Notes: generated from the sequence alone by a model not told the origin. Positions 13,601 through 20,112 are shown, counted from the first letter of the stretch. The stretch: DNA of 24,483 bases from Caryophanales bacterium (GCA_016282415.1 JAEEKO010000047.1:1-24483); one strand, 5' to 3'. Numbers and translations: made by a program.

Positions 13601-14216
13601 GGTTATCAAGAGTGGAACTGCAACATATTCTATAAGAATATCCGGTTCAAGCGATGTAAATACAATTACTTACCAAGCTTATATAAATGGAGCATGGACG
13701 AATTGTTCAAGTGGAGTATGTAATGGATCACTTGCTAATAGTAGTTCGAGTTATACAATATACGCTAGAGCTTGTGATTCTAGTAGCAACTGCTCAGGTA
13801 ATGCTTCAAGGACTATCTTAATGAATCCAAAACGTTTGTATATTTGGCAATTATATCAATATATGAGATCAACCTCTGGTAATACAATTATTGGTCAACC
13901 AGGAGAGGATGAGATAACAGTTAATGCTGGAAATGCTAAAATGGCACAAAATGCATATAATATGTATAATTCACAGGAAGCTAATAATTTCTGGAATAGT
14001 TCTACTCTTGGAAGTTCTCAAGCAGCTAGAAGGCAACAGGCGGTTCGAAACTTCTATCGTGGATTCTTTGGTCGTGATGCTGATTCTGGTGGATTAAATG
14101 ACTGGACTACTTATGCCGCACAAAATGGTCTACCAGCGACGATGAGAGCTTTACTTAATTCAGGAGAAGCTCAACCTATCTTTAGTTCTTGGGGTATTGG
14201 TGCTGGTACAATTTAA
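10656..14216 (+). CDS. giant prepilin-like adhesin: type IV pilin head, Ig-like domains, seven 74-residue repeats, DUF4214-like tip
   Basis: A 1186-residue secreted protein. Residues 1-35 are a class III (type IV) prepilin signal: KKKG, then FTLTELLAVIVIIGVITLIA with cleavage after G5 and Glu at mature +5. Residues 36-130 are a small pilin-like globular region related to the 139-residue pilin at 14966. Residues about 144-450 hold three Ig-like modules (W-S/T-N, then CxDxxSGCK, then DxAGN and VDK-xxP) plus a less regular fourth. Residues 452-969 are seven exact 74-residue repeats resembling the divergent InlB B-repeat. Residues 970-1060 look fibronectin-like. The end (NFYRGFFGRDADSGGLNDW, then LLNSGEA) resembles DUF4214. 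No LPxTG anchor is present. It probably sits in or on a type IV pilus-like fibre as an adhesive subunit (inference). It has its own promoter and terminator. Confidence 0.85.
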   Translation: MKKKGFTLTELLAVIVIIGVITLIAIPSSFAISNRIKINLYCTKMDTIKKAADLYASDHFDEVRLGIITRVSVKDLVNYGYVKKDNDSRDGILIFDPRDNETALDDMTISLTISNNRAKTSFDQENYYFLCGDEKRKDKKDPNCLYKGESKTWTNKNRTITISCYDAGSGCKTKDEVKTYSTTTKTAKVTLNVRDWSGNTNSCSKTVNVYVDKTNPSYEIVGAAANNHDWSNKRTITVKCVDSDSGCKTADQKFEYGILSSDNSKRNITTDSITFTVEDKAGNKKTYTEEVNVYTDVDNPTCTYYGESESWTNEDRSIQVVCEDALSGCKVASTSLTIGESSGAQEIDFVAEDNAGNQTNCTKFMNVFVDKVKPTIGAMTYSGGIATMDVSDDQGLKKYEIYNSSNTKEASGNLSGKTGTVNFEKSTSGTYTIKVYDAAGNIQTAEFTIPQYKVTFKVNNADMGSVTNSSKKTDYGGSASTTFTAATGYHYKSVSGTGCSVSGTTVTASNVAGNVTCTVTFAIDTHTVTFKVNNANYGSVTDATKTVNYGSDGSTTFTAATGYHYKSVSGTGCSVSDNTVTASNVTGNVTCTVTFEINSYTVTFKSNNTSYGTVTDASKTVNHGGSVSTTFAAKTNYHYKSVSGTGCSVSGTTVTASNVAGNVTCTVTFAIDTHTVTFKVNNANYGSVTDATKTVNHGSDGSTTFTAATGYHYVSVSGTGCSVSGTTVTASNVTANVTCTVTFAINTYTVTFKSNNTSYGTVASGSATVNHGSSSSTTISAKTGYHYKSVSGTGCSVSGTTVTASNVTGNVTCTVTFAINTYTVTFKSNNTNYGTVTSGSATVNHGGSASTTFAAKTNYHYSSVSGSGCTVSGTTVSVASVTANVTCTVNFAINTHTVTFASSNTGMGTVASGSATVNHGGSASTTFTVKSGFNYNGVLGTGCSVSGTTVTASNVTASVTCTVKFADKTAPTTPTAVQLYKPVIKSGTATYSIRISGSSDVNTITYQAYINGAWTNCSSGVCNGSLANSSSSYTIYARACDSSSNCSGNASRTILMNPKRLYIWQLYQYMRSTSGNTIIGQPGEDEITVNAGNAKMAQNAYNMYNSQEANNFWNSSTLGSSQAARRQQAVRNFYRGFFGRDADSGGLNDWTTYAAQNGLPATMRALLNSGEAQPIFSSWGIGAGTI
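12009..13562 (+). repeat. seven tandem 222-bp coding repeats
   Basis: Units start at 12009, 12231, 12453, 12675, 12897, 13119 and 13341, each exactly 222 bp (74 codons) with no insertions or deletions. Each encodes a Y/H-x-V-T-F strand, an N-x-G-S/T-V turn, then GYHY-like, GTGCSVSG and NVTCTVTF segments. The segment from about 12121 to 12347 differs at only about five positions by eye from that 444 bp downstream, indicating a recent two-unit duplication. Base composition is visibly richer in G+C than the flanks (roughly 40% in a hand-counted 73-base stretch). Confidence 0.95.
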
Positions 14217-14226
14217 TAAATGTTAA

Positions 14227-14257
14227 GAAGTAAAATTATTATTTTACTTCTTTTTTT
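14227..14257 (+). terminator. Rho-independent terminator after giant prepilin gene
   Basis: GAAGTAAAAT (14227-14236) and ATTTTACTTC (14241-14250) form a perfect 10-bp stem with a 4-base loop, followed by seven T residues. Confidence 0.9.
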
Positions 14258-14284
14258 GCAATTAAAATGTTTTTAAGTTATAAT
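14256..14284 (+). promoter_or_regulatory. predicted sigma-A promoter of engB
   Basis: TTGCAA (14256-14261), 17 bp, TATAAT (14279-14284). The -35 starts in the T-run of the preceding terminator. Confidence 0.75.
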
Positions 14285-14307
14285 ACTATGTAAGTGGTGA
14301 TTAAATT

Positions 14308-14895
14308 ATGAAAATTGATACCGTTGAATTAGACACGATGGCAGTTAGAGTTAGTCAATATCCAACTAACAACTTACCAGAGTTCTTATTATGTGGTCGT
14401 AGTAATGTTGGTAAAAGTTCATTTATTAATACTTTATTAGCTCGTAAGAACTTTGCGCGTACATCCGCTACTCCTGGTAAAACCCAAACCTTAAATTTCT
14501 ATTTATGTAATGAATCATTTTATTTAGTTGATGTTCCTGGTTATGGTTATGCTGCTGTTGATAAACAAAAGCAAAAAAAGTTTGGATTAATGATTGAAGA
14601 ATATATTAAAAGTAGAGATAATTTAAAACGTGTGTTTATGTTAGTTGATTTTCGTCATAAACCAAGTGAAGATGATATTTTAATGTTAAACTTTTTAAGA
14701 TATTATGATATGCCAGTAACAATTATTGCAACGAAGTATGATAAAGTTAATACTAATCAACGTATTCGTTTAGAAAAATTATTAAAAGACACTTTAAATT
14801 TAAATGAATCTGACTCCTTTATTACTTTTTCATCAGTTACGAAAAAGGGTAGAGATGAAGTATTTGATTTAATTAAAAGTGAATTAGAACAATAA
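14308..14895 (+). CDS. engB: ribosome biogenesis GTPase EngB (YsxC/YihA)
   Basis: A 195-residue TRAFAC GTPase required for assembly of the large ribosomal subunit. G1 is GRSNVGKSS (30-38), followed by the typical TSATPGKTQTLNFY (G2), DVPGYGYA (G3), ATKYDK (G4) and FSSVTKKG (G5). Length and motif order match the EngB family along the full protein. It sits alone between the two prepilin genes, with its own promoter and a hairpin terminator on each side. It therefore looks like a housekeeping gene flanked by pilin genes, not a member of a pilus operon. The start ATG follows the SD gtggtgat. Confidence 0.95.
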   Translation: MKIDTVELDTMAVRVSQYPTNNLPEFLLCGRSNVGKSSFINTLLARKNFARTSATPGKTQTLNFYLCNESFYLVDVPGYGYAAVDKQKQKKFGLMIEEYIKSRDNLKRVFMLVDFRHKPSEDDILMLNFLRYYDMPVTIIATKYDKVNTNQRIRLEKLLKDTLNLNESDSFITFSSVTKKGRDEVFDLIKSELEQ

Positions 14896-14918
14896 ATTCG
14901 TCAAATAGACGAATTTTT
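14894..14918 (+). terminator. Rho-independent terminator after engB
   Basis: AAATTCGTC (14894-14902) and GACGAATTT (14908-14916) form a 9-bp stem with a 5-base loop and a short T tail. Confidence 0.75.
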
Positions 14919-14920
14919 AC

Positions 14921-14949
14921 TTGTTTTAAAGTAAAATCTTAATTAGAAT
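14921..14949 (+). promoter_or_regulatory. predicted sigma-A promoter of the small prepilin gene
   Basis: TTGTTT (14921-14926), 17 bp, TAGAAT (14944-14949), followed by the aggtgat SD of the pilin gene. Confidence 0.55.
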
Positions 14950-14965
14950 TAAAATAGGTGATGAT

Positions 14966-15385
14966 ATGAAAAATAAGCGTGGTTTTACCCTAGTTGAATT
15001 ATTAGCGGTAATTGTTGTTTTATCAATTATTGTTGGTATAGCGATTCCAACCGTACTTGCTGTATCAAAAAGTATAAAGAAAAATATGTTTTGTAAGAAG
15101 ATTCAAATGATTGAAGAAGCTGCAGTCAACTATGGACAAGATAACTATCCATTAATAAGTAGTAGTTCTCAAGGAATCACAATAAAAATTTCAGAACTTG
15201 TAATAAATGGGTATTTAAAAAAAGATGTTAAAGATGCTACTGTTGGGCATGGGGCCGTTATTGATCCAAGAAATAGTGCCAGTCTTGATAATTATCGAAT
15301 TAAAATATATATGAATAATAATATAAGTAAAAATCGTGTTCGTGCAACGTGCATTGAAAATGATTGTAATAATCTATGTGATTAA
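14966..15385 (+). CDS. type IV prepilin-like protein
   Basis: A 139-residue prepilin. The leader MKNKRG is followed by FTLVELLAVIVVLSIIVGIA: cleavage is expected after G6, with N-methylation of F7 and Glu at mature +5. The globular part has FCKKIQMIEEAA, a Lys-Lys bearing NGYLKKD, a DPRN motif and three C-terminal Cys (ATC, NDC, NLC). The region lines up with residues 36-130 of the giant prepilin: FCKK/YCTK, IEEAA/IKKAA, INGYLKKD/VNYGYVKKD, VIDPRN/IFDPRD, LDNYRIKIYM/LDDMTISLTI. This one stops where the giant continues into its stalk. It is probably a shaft or minor subunit of the same fibre. The SD aggtgatgat is strong. No terminator separates it from der. Confidence 0.88.
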   Translation: MKNKRGFTLVELLAVIVVLSIIVGIAIPTVLAVSKSIKKNMFCKKIQMIEEAAVNYGQDNYPLISSSSQGITIKISELVINGYLKKDVKDATVGHGAVIDPRNSASLDNYRIKIYMNNNISKNRVRATCIENDCNNLCD

Positions 15386-15414
15386 TTGCAAAAATAAATA
15401 ATCTATGTTAGTAT
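15386..15414 (+). promoter_or_regulatory. possible promoter of der
   Basis: TTGCAA (15386-15391), 17 bp, TAGTAT (15409-15414), between the pilin stop and the der SD. Confidence 0.55.
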
Positions 15415-15438
15415 TATTAACTACAAAGGAGGAATACT

Positions 15439-16746
15439 ATGAAAAAAACAGTTTGTTTAATTGGTCGACCTAATGTTGGTAAATCAACTTTATTTAATCG
15501 TCTCATTAAAGAAAAGAAAGCTATCATTATGGATGAACCAGGTATTACTCGTGATCGTATATATGGTAATGTAACCTATAATAATAAAACTTTTTTATTA
15601 ATAGATACTGGTGGTATTACTTTTGAAAAAGGTAATTTTAACGAAGATATCAAAATGCAAGCAGAACTGGCGATTGATGAATCAGATGTAATAATCTATT
15701 TAGTTGATGGCAAGGAAGCTATTACTAGTGATGATATTGAAATCCGTAATTTACTAATGCGTTTTAATAAAAAAGTAATCGTTGCAGTTAATAAAATTGA
15801 TAATGATTTATTAACTAATGAAGTATTTAATTTTTATGAATTAGGATTTGAAAAAGTAATTGGAATAAGTGCTGCTCATAATTTAGGAATTAATGATTTA
15901 TTAAGTGAAGTAACAAGTGATTTTAATGAAAATGTTAATGAAGTTTCATCTTATCCCCGTATTAGTTTAATCGGAAGACCTAATGTTGGTAAGAGTAGTT
16001 TAGTAAATGCTTTATTAAATGAAGAACGTAGTATTGTATCCGATGTTGCTGGAACCACTCGTGATAGTATTGATACTAACTTTAATTATGATGGCAATAC
16101 TTATACACTTGTTGATACTGCCGGAATGCGTAAAAAAGGTCGTATTTATGAGAATGTTGAAAAATATAGTTTAATTCGTAGTTTAAAAGCAATTGATAAT
16201 AGTGATGTTTGTGTTTTAGTTATTGATGCTTCCGAAGGTATTATTGAACATGATAAACATATCGCATCATATGCAATTGAAGCTGGTAAAGGTTTAGTAT
16301 TATGTGTTAATAAATGGGATACTATTGAAAATAGTGATACTGCGATTAAAGAATGGAAACAAAAAATTAAATTTGAATTTCAATTTATTCCATATGTTAA
16401 TACGGTATTCTTATCAGCTAAAACTAAGAAAAGAATTCATACCTTAATGCCAGAAGTATTAACGGCTTATGAAAATAATCATAAAACAATTCAAACTAGT
16501 TTATTAAATGACTGTATTGTTGATGCTGTAAGTTTACATGAACCACCTTCTTATAAAGGTAAACGTTTAAAAATCTTATTTGTATCACAAACAGCATCAA
16601 ATCCACCTAAGTTTACTTTTAATGTTAATAGTAAAAACTTAGTACATTTTAGTTATAAAAGATATTTAGAAAATAAAATTAGGGAATCTTTTGATTTAAC
16701 CGGAACCCCAATTGTTTTCCAATTTAAAAATCGTAGTGATAAGTAA
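15439..16746 (+). CDS. der: ribosome biogenesis GTPase Der (EngA)
   Basis: A 435-residue protein with two tandem GTPase domains and a C-terminal KH-like domain, the arrangement unique to Der/EngA. The first domain has G1 GRPNVGKST (9-17), the PGITRDR switch, DTGG (G3) and NKID (G4). The second has G1 GRPNVGKSS (179-187), AGTTRDS, DTAG and NKWD. The C-terminal region (PPSYKGKRLKILFVSQ, then GTPIVFQFKNR) is the KH-like end. Der acts in 50S subunit maturation in the cytoplasm. The start is supported by a strong SD (aaaggagg). A terminator overlaps the 3' end. Confidence 0.96.
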   Translation: MKKTVCLIGRPNVGKSTLFNRLIKEKKAIIMDEPGITRDRIYGNVTYNNKTFLLIDTGGITFEKGNFNEDIKMQAELAIDESDVIIYLVDGKEAITSDDIEIRNLLMRFNKKVIVAVNKIDNDLLTNEVFNFYELGFEKVIGISAAHNLGINDLLSEVTSDFNENVNEVSSYPRISLIGRPNVGKSSLVNALLNEERSIVSDVAGTTRDSIDTNFNYDGNTYTLVDTAGMRKKGRIYENVEKYSLIRSLKAIDNSDVCVLVIDASEGIIEHDKHIASYAIEAGKGLVLCVNKWDTIENSDTAIKEWKQKIKFEFQFIPYVNTVFLSAKTKKRIHTLMPEVLTAYENNHKTIQTSLLNDCIVDAVSLHEPPSYKGKRLKILFVSQTASNPPKFTFNVNSKNLVHFSYKRYLENKIRESFDLTGTPIVFQFKNRSDK

Positions 16747-16763
16747 CAACTTATCACTTTTTT
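16735..16763 (+). terminator. Rho-independent terminator after der
   Basis: AGTGATAAGT (16735-16744), loop AACA, ACTTATCACT (16749-16758), then T residues. The stop codon is in the hairpin. Confidence 0.85.
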
Positions 16764-16771
16764 CATACAAT
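16746..16771 (+). promoter_or_regulatory. possible mother-cell sigma (sigma-E/sigma-K type) promoter for spoVIF
   Basis: CATACAAT at 16764-16771 equals the sigma-E -10 consensus CATACAAT and begins as a sigma-K -10 does. An AC (16746-16747) lies 16 bp upstream, where sigma-K promoters have AC; no ATA-type sigma-E -35 is seen. It lies just upstream of a sporulation gene and has no sigma-A elements. Confidence 0.45.
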
Positions 16772-16788
16772 TAATTAGGTGAATATAA

Positions 16789-17025
16789 ATGAATAATGAA
16801 TTATTAGATAAAGTTGAATCAAAAACTAAGGTATCAAAAGATACCATTGTTGATCTTGCTAATAAGATTGAAGCATCTGGTTTAAAAGATGAAAAAGTAC
16901 TGCGTGATGTAATTAATACATTAAGTACAATTACTAATAAAGAAGTTCCTAAAGAACGTGCGGATAAGATAATTGATATCATTATGAATGATGGTGTTCC
17001 TAATAATATTGATAAAATGTTTTAA
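16789..17025 (+). CDS. spoVIF: stage VI sporulation protein F family
   Basis: A 78-residue helical protein matching the SpoVIF family (PF14069, Bacillus YjcC): ELLDKVESKTKVSKDTIVDLA, then the DEKVLRDVINTLS helix, then KERADKIIDIIM. In Bacillus SpoVIF is a mother-cell protein that affects coat assembly and spore resistance, made late under sigma-K. Its place directly upstream of spoIVA fits a coat-assembly cluster. The start ATG follows aggtgaa. The gene has its own candidate sporulation promoter in the tail of the der terminator. No terminator separates it from spoIVA. The family call rests on pattern memory over a short protein. Confidence 0.8.
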   Translation: MNNELLDKVESKTKVSKDTIVDLANKIEASGLKDEKVLRDVINTLSTITNKEVPKERADKIIDIIMNDGVPNNIDKMF

Positions 17026-17080
17026 ATATAGTTCTAAAAAATATCTTGTTTCATAAAGTTTAACAAGAAATGAGGTATTT

Positions 17081-18559
17081 ATGGAAAGAAAAGAAATCAT
17101 TGAGAATTTAAAAAATCGTGGTCATGGTGAAATCTATTTAGGAGTAGTAGGGTCAGTTCGTACAGGAAAAAGTACATTTATTAAAAAACTTATTGAACAA
17201 ATGATAGTACCTAATATTAATGATGAATTTTTAAAGAAGCAATGTTTAGATGAAATACCACAAACTAGTGGTGGTAAAAACATTATGACTATTGAACCTA
17301 AGTTTGTTCCTTCTAATGGGGCCGCAATTAATGTTGAAGGAATGGAAACTAAAATTAAACTAGTTGATTGCGTTGGTTTTGTAACGCCTAATGCGGTTGG
17401 TTATTTAGATCAAGATGGTAATCCTCGTATGGTTAAAACGCCATGGTATAGTGAAGAAATACCGTTTGTGGAAGCCGCGGAAATTGGTACTGAAAAAGTA
17501 ATTCGTGATCATGCAACGATTGGGGTTGTAATCACTACCGATGGATCATTTACTGAACTTACTAGAGATGATTATTTAGAACCTGAAACGAAAGTTATAA
17601 ATGAATTAATTAATTTTGGAAAACCATTTGTAGTAATAGTAAATACGAATAATCCATCAAGTAGTACTTGTACTAATGTTGTAAATGAATTACGTGAAAA
17701 ATATGATGTTCCAATTCTACCAGTGGATATTGAAAAAATGAATGATAGTGATATAACCAACATTTTAAAAGAAACGCTATACGAGTATCCGGTGGATAAT
17801 ATTGAAATCAAGATTCCTGATTGGGTATCGGTATTACCAAACACCCATTATTTAAAAGAACATTATTTAAATTATATTAAGGAAAGTATTAAAGAGGTAA
17901 AAAAAGTACGTGATGTTGATGGTATTATTAATGCCTATAGTGATAGTGAATATATTAAAAAAGCTTATATTAGTAAAGTAGATAGTAATACTGGTATTGT
18001 TGAATTAACATTAGATAGTGATGATACTTTATATGATCGCGTTCTAAGTGAGTTTATGGATGGTGCTAGTTCTAATCGTGCTAATATGTTAAAAATATTT
18101 GCCAACTATGATGAAATGGTAAAAGAACAAAACAACTTATCAACAGCTTTAAAAATGGTTAAGAATACGGGTTACGGGATTGTTTATCCCGAATTAAAAG
18201 ATATGCGTTTAGAAACACCAGAAATTATTAAACAGGGTGGAAGATATGGAGTTAAATTAAAAGCGGTAGCAGAATCGATTCATATGATGAAGATTGATGT
18301 TGAAAGTGTTTTTGAGCCTATTATTGGTAGTGAAGTTCAATCTAAAGAATTAATTGATCATATTATGAAAGATTATGAAACTGATCCAGCAAGCATTTGG
18401 AAAAGTGAAATTTTTGGTCGTAGTTTAGATGAAATAGTTAAAGAAGGAATTCAAGCAAAACTATCAATGATGCCAGATCCAACTCGTTATAAACTGCAAG
18501 GAACGGTTAGTAAGATTGTTAATAAAGGAAGTAATAACTTAATCGCATTAGTCTTCTAA
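17081..18559 (+). CDS. spoIVA: stage IV sporulation protein A (coat basement ATPase)
   Basis: A 492-residue protein, the same length as Bacillus SpoIVA, which polymerises on the outer forespore surface using ATP and forms the base of the spore coat. The N-terminus has Walker A G24-SVRTGKS (G24, K30, S31), in the context NRGHGEIYLGVVG. It continues with SGGKNIMTIEPKFVP and LVDCVGF, landmarks of the family's GTPase-like fold. The middle helical domain and the C-terminal end (IVNKGSNNLIALVF) are conserved. This is strong evidence that the organism makes endospores or descends from a spore-former. The start ATG has the SD atgaggt. A small hairpin (TCTTGTT 17044-17050 with AACAAGA 17062-17068) lies in the leader next to the SD. 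Confidence 0.96.
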   Translation: MERKEIIENLKNRGHGEIYLGVVGSVRTGKSTFIKKLIEQMIVPNINDEFLKKQCLDEIPQTSGGKNIMTIEPKFVPSNGAAINVEGMETKIKLVDCVGFVTPNAVGYLDQDGNPRMVKTPWYSEEIPFVEAAEIGTEKVIRDHATIGVVITTDGSFTELTRDDYLEPETKVINELINFGKPFVVIVNTNNPSSSTCTNVVNELREKYDVPILPVDIEKMNDSDITNILKETLYEYPVDNIEIKIPDWVSVLPNTHYLKEHYLNYIKESIKEVKKVRDVDGIINAYSDSEYIKKAYISKVDSNTGIVELTLDSDDTLYDRVLSEFMDGASSNRANMLKIFANYDEMVKEQNNLSTALKMVKNTGYGIVYPELKDMRLETPEIIKQGGRYGVKLKAVAESIHMMKIDVESVFEPIIGSEVQSKELIDHIMKDYETDPASIWKSEIFGRSLDEIVKEGIQAKLSMMPDPTRYKLQGTVSKIVNKGSNNLIALVF

Positions 18560-18560
18560 T

Positions 18561-18589
18561 TTGACAAAATATTAAAAAAATGATATCAT
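18561..18589 (+). promoter_or_regulatory. strong predicted sigma-A promoter of the 18612 gene
   Basis: Consensus TTGACA (18561-18566), 17 bp, TATCAT (18584-18589). It starts two bases after the spoIVA stop codon, with no terminator hairpin between. Confidence 0.8.
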
Positions 18590-18611
18590 CCTTACCTGTG
18601 GGGTGAAAATT

Positions 18612-19580
18612 ATGGCTAGTAAGAAGATTAATGTTGAAGAAATGATGAAAGATCCTTCATATCAAAATGAATATGATAGCTATATAAAATTTATAAGAAA
18701 TTTTGTTAAATTATTTATTAATAGATGTAATATTGAAGCAAAAACTCAATATGATTTAAAAAAACAAAATTTAATTAAAATGATGCAAGAAAAATATACT
18801 GCTGAATATAATAAACGTGTAGTAGATAATAAAGAAAATAGATTATTCTTAGAAGAATTATTAAACCATTTAGAAGATAATATGGATAGTATATTTGATG
18901 AAGAATTATCAAGCACAGTTTTTAACAAGAATAGTAGTGGAATATTATTAAATGCCATGAATTATTTTAGAGGTTTAAATGAGTTAGATGCAGATTTTGC
19001 AATTTTAAGAAAAAAGACAAGGTCACATTTACCATATTATGATTTTGCTAGATTAGAAAGCTTTTATAATTCATTAAGAAATTTAAGTGCTTATAAATTT
19101 TGTAAAGTTTGTGATATGTTTTTAAGTAAAACAGTTAATCGCTTTTTAATTCTTGCACCATATACATCTAATTACTTAGTTAATAATCAAAGAAAAGCTA
19201 ATAAATATATTGCAGAATTTAATCGTTATTTAGCATTTATAAATAGTGAAGCTGAAACTTTTGTTACTGAGAATGGTAAAAATGCTAGAAAACAATATCA
19301 TAGTCAAAAGCAAGAACTTTTAGCGGACATTATTGATAGATATACTGCAGATTTTCTAAAAAGATGGGGTAAAAAAGTTGATGAAATGTTTTTATGGGAA
19401 TTAGTAAACGGAATGAGTTTATTATTTGAAGAATTTGCTAAACGCCATTATGACAGTATTATGAGTGAAATGTCTATTGATCAAGCAGCATATCATGAGA
19501 AAGCTCTACAAAGAAGTGAATATACAAGGAATTATTTACAAATTAATCGTACAAAACGTAATGTAAGACGTACTTTATAA
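18612..19580 (+). CDS. internally duplicated helical protein of unknown function
   Basis: A 322-residue, Lys/Arg-rich, apparently all-helical soluble protein that I do not recognise. Two segments resemble each other: residues 47-85 (Y47, KQxL at 51-54, YTA at 62-64, KR, then FLEELLN) and 229-266 (Y229, KQxL at 233-236, YTA at 244-246, KR, then FLWELVN). The spacing from KQ to YTA is identical, with a single-residue gap after it. The middle holds a Cys pair (FCKVC, 164-167). Arg is mostly encoded by AGA here, whereas flanking genes prefer CGT. I chose ATG 18612, five bases after the SD ggggtga; the GTG at 18603 is inside it. It has a consensus promoter and its own terminator. Confidence 0.75.
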   Translation: MASKKINVEEMMKDPSYQNEYDSYIKFIRNFVKLFINRCNIEAKTQYDLKKQNLIKMMQEKYTAEYNKRVVDNKENRLFLEELLNHLEDNMDSIFDEELSSTVFNKNSSGILLNAMNYFRGLNELDADFAILRKKTRSHLPYYDFARLESFYNSLRNLSAYKFCKVCDMFLSKTVNRFLILAPYTSNYLVNNQRKANKYIAEFNRYLAFINSEAETFVTENGKNARKQYHSQKQELLADIIDRYTADFLKRWGKKVDEMFLWELVNGMSLLFEEFAKRHYDSIMSEMSIDQAAYHEKALQRSEYTRNYLQINRTKRNVRRTL

Positions 19581-19587
19581 AACGTGT

Positions 19588-19638
19588 AAACCAAAAATCA
19601 AATAAATGCCAATTTTGTGGCAAATATTTGGTTTTTTT
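19588..19638 (+). terminator. compound hairpin terminator after the 18612 gene
   Basis: Outer arms AAACCAAA (19588-19595) and TTTGGTTT (19627-19634) enclose an inner stem TGCCA/TGGCA (19607-19611 and 19618-19622) and are followed by a T-run. The two-level fold is larger than the other terminators here. Confidence 0.7.
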
Positions 19639-19668
19639 ATGCAAAAATAGCGATTTTTCTTGCATAAA
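19636..19668. repeat. inverted repeat upstream of hup
   Basis: TTTATGCAA (19636-19644) and TTGCATAAA (19660-19668) are perfect 9-bp inverted arms around a 15-base loop. There is no T-run after it, so it is not an obvious terminator. It may be a protein-binding site or leader structure. The remainder of the spacer to 19755 has a TATAAT at 19722-19727 without a convincing -35. Confidence 0.5.
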
Positions 19669-19755
19669 CAGAGCGTTTTTGATAAGTTTAAGTTGTAAGG
19701 GTAACGTAAGCCCGTACAAAATATAATAGATTTTATTTTAGGAGGTAAAATTATT

Positions 19756-20028
19756 ATGAACAAAACTGAATTAGTAGAATTCATCGCTTCTAAAGCTGGA
19801 TTAACAAAAGCAGATGCTGCTCGTGCTTTAGATGCTGCAGTAGATGGTATTACTGCTGGTCTTAAAAAAGAAGGAAAGGTAGCATTAGTTGGATTTGGTA
19901 CTTTTGCAGCTAAAAAACGTCCTGCAAGAGAAGGTATTAACCCATTAACTAAACAACCAATCAAGATTGCTGCAAAAACTGTTGCATCATTCAAAGCTGG
20001 TGCTAAATTAAAAGACGCTTTAAACTAA
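19756..20028 (+). CDS. hup: HU-family DNA-binding protein
   Basis: A 90-residue histone-like nucleoid protein that binds and bends DNA as a dimer. It matches HU throughout: MNKTELVEFIASKAGLTKADAA, then VALVGFGTFAAKKRPAREG and NPLTKQPIKIAAKTVASFKAG. The DNA-inserting beta arm carries the usual NPxT/Pro stretch (about residues 60-68). A strong SD (taggaggt) precedes the ATG, as expected for an abundant protein. It has a compact T-rich terminator. Codons are well adapted, with frequent GCT and GGT. Confidence 0.97.
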   Translation: MNKTELVEFIASKAGLTKADAARALDAAVDGITAGLKKEGKVALVGFGTFAAKKRPAREGINPLTKQPIKIAAKTVASFKAGAKLKDALN

Positions 20029-20041
20029 GATAAAGCAAATG

Positions 20042-20070
20042 AAAATAGCGATTAAATCGCTATTTTTTTT
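20042..20070 (+). terminator. Rho-independent terminator after hup
   Basis: AAAATAGCGAT (20042-20052), loop TAA, ATCGCTATTTT (20056-20066), then further T residues. Confidence 0.9.
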
Positions 20071-20083
20071 ATTGCAAAATTAC

Positions 20084-20112
20084 TTGAAACCTACTTGACT
20101 TTATAGTATAAT
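20084..20112 (+). promoter_or_regulatory. predicted sigma-A promoter of the YbxB-like methyltransferase gene
   Basis: TTGAAA (20084-20089), 17 bp, TATAAT (20107-20112). A palindrome AACGCGTT (20123-20130) lies just downstream, in the leader; the same 8-mer is found in the XRE promoter at 5035-5042. Confidence 0.75.

Noticed and set aside
17026..17080. Sigma-E promoter directly before spoIVA
   Set aside because: CATAAAGT at 17052 is a partial match, but no ATA-type -35 at the required spacing is present; expression may come from the spoVIF promoter.
19575..19994. 139-codon open frame antisense to hup
   Set aside because: It overlaps nearly all of hup and the upstream terminator, and its protein has no recognisable pattern.
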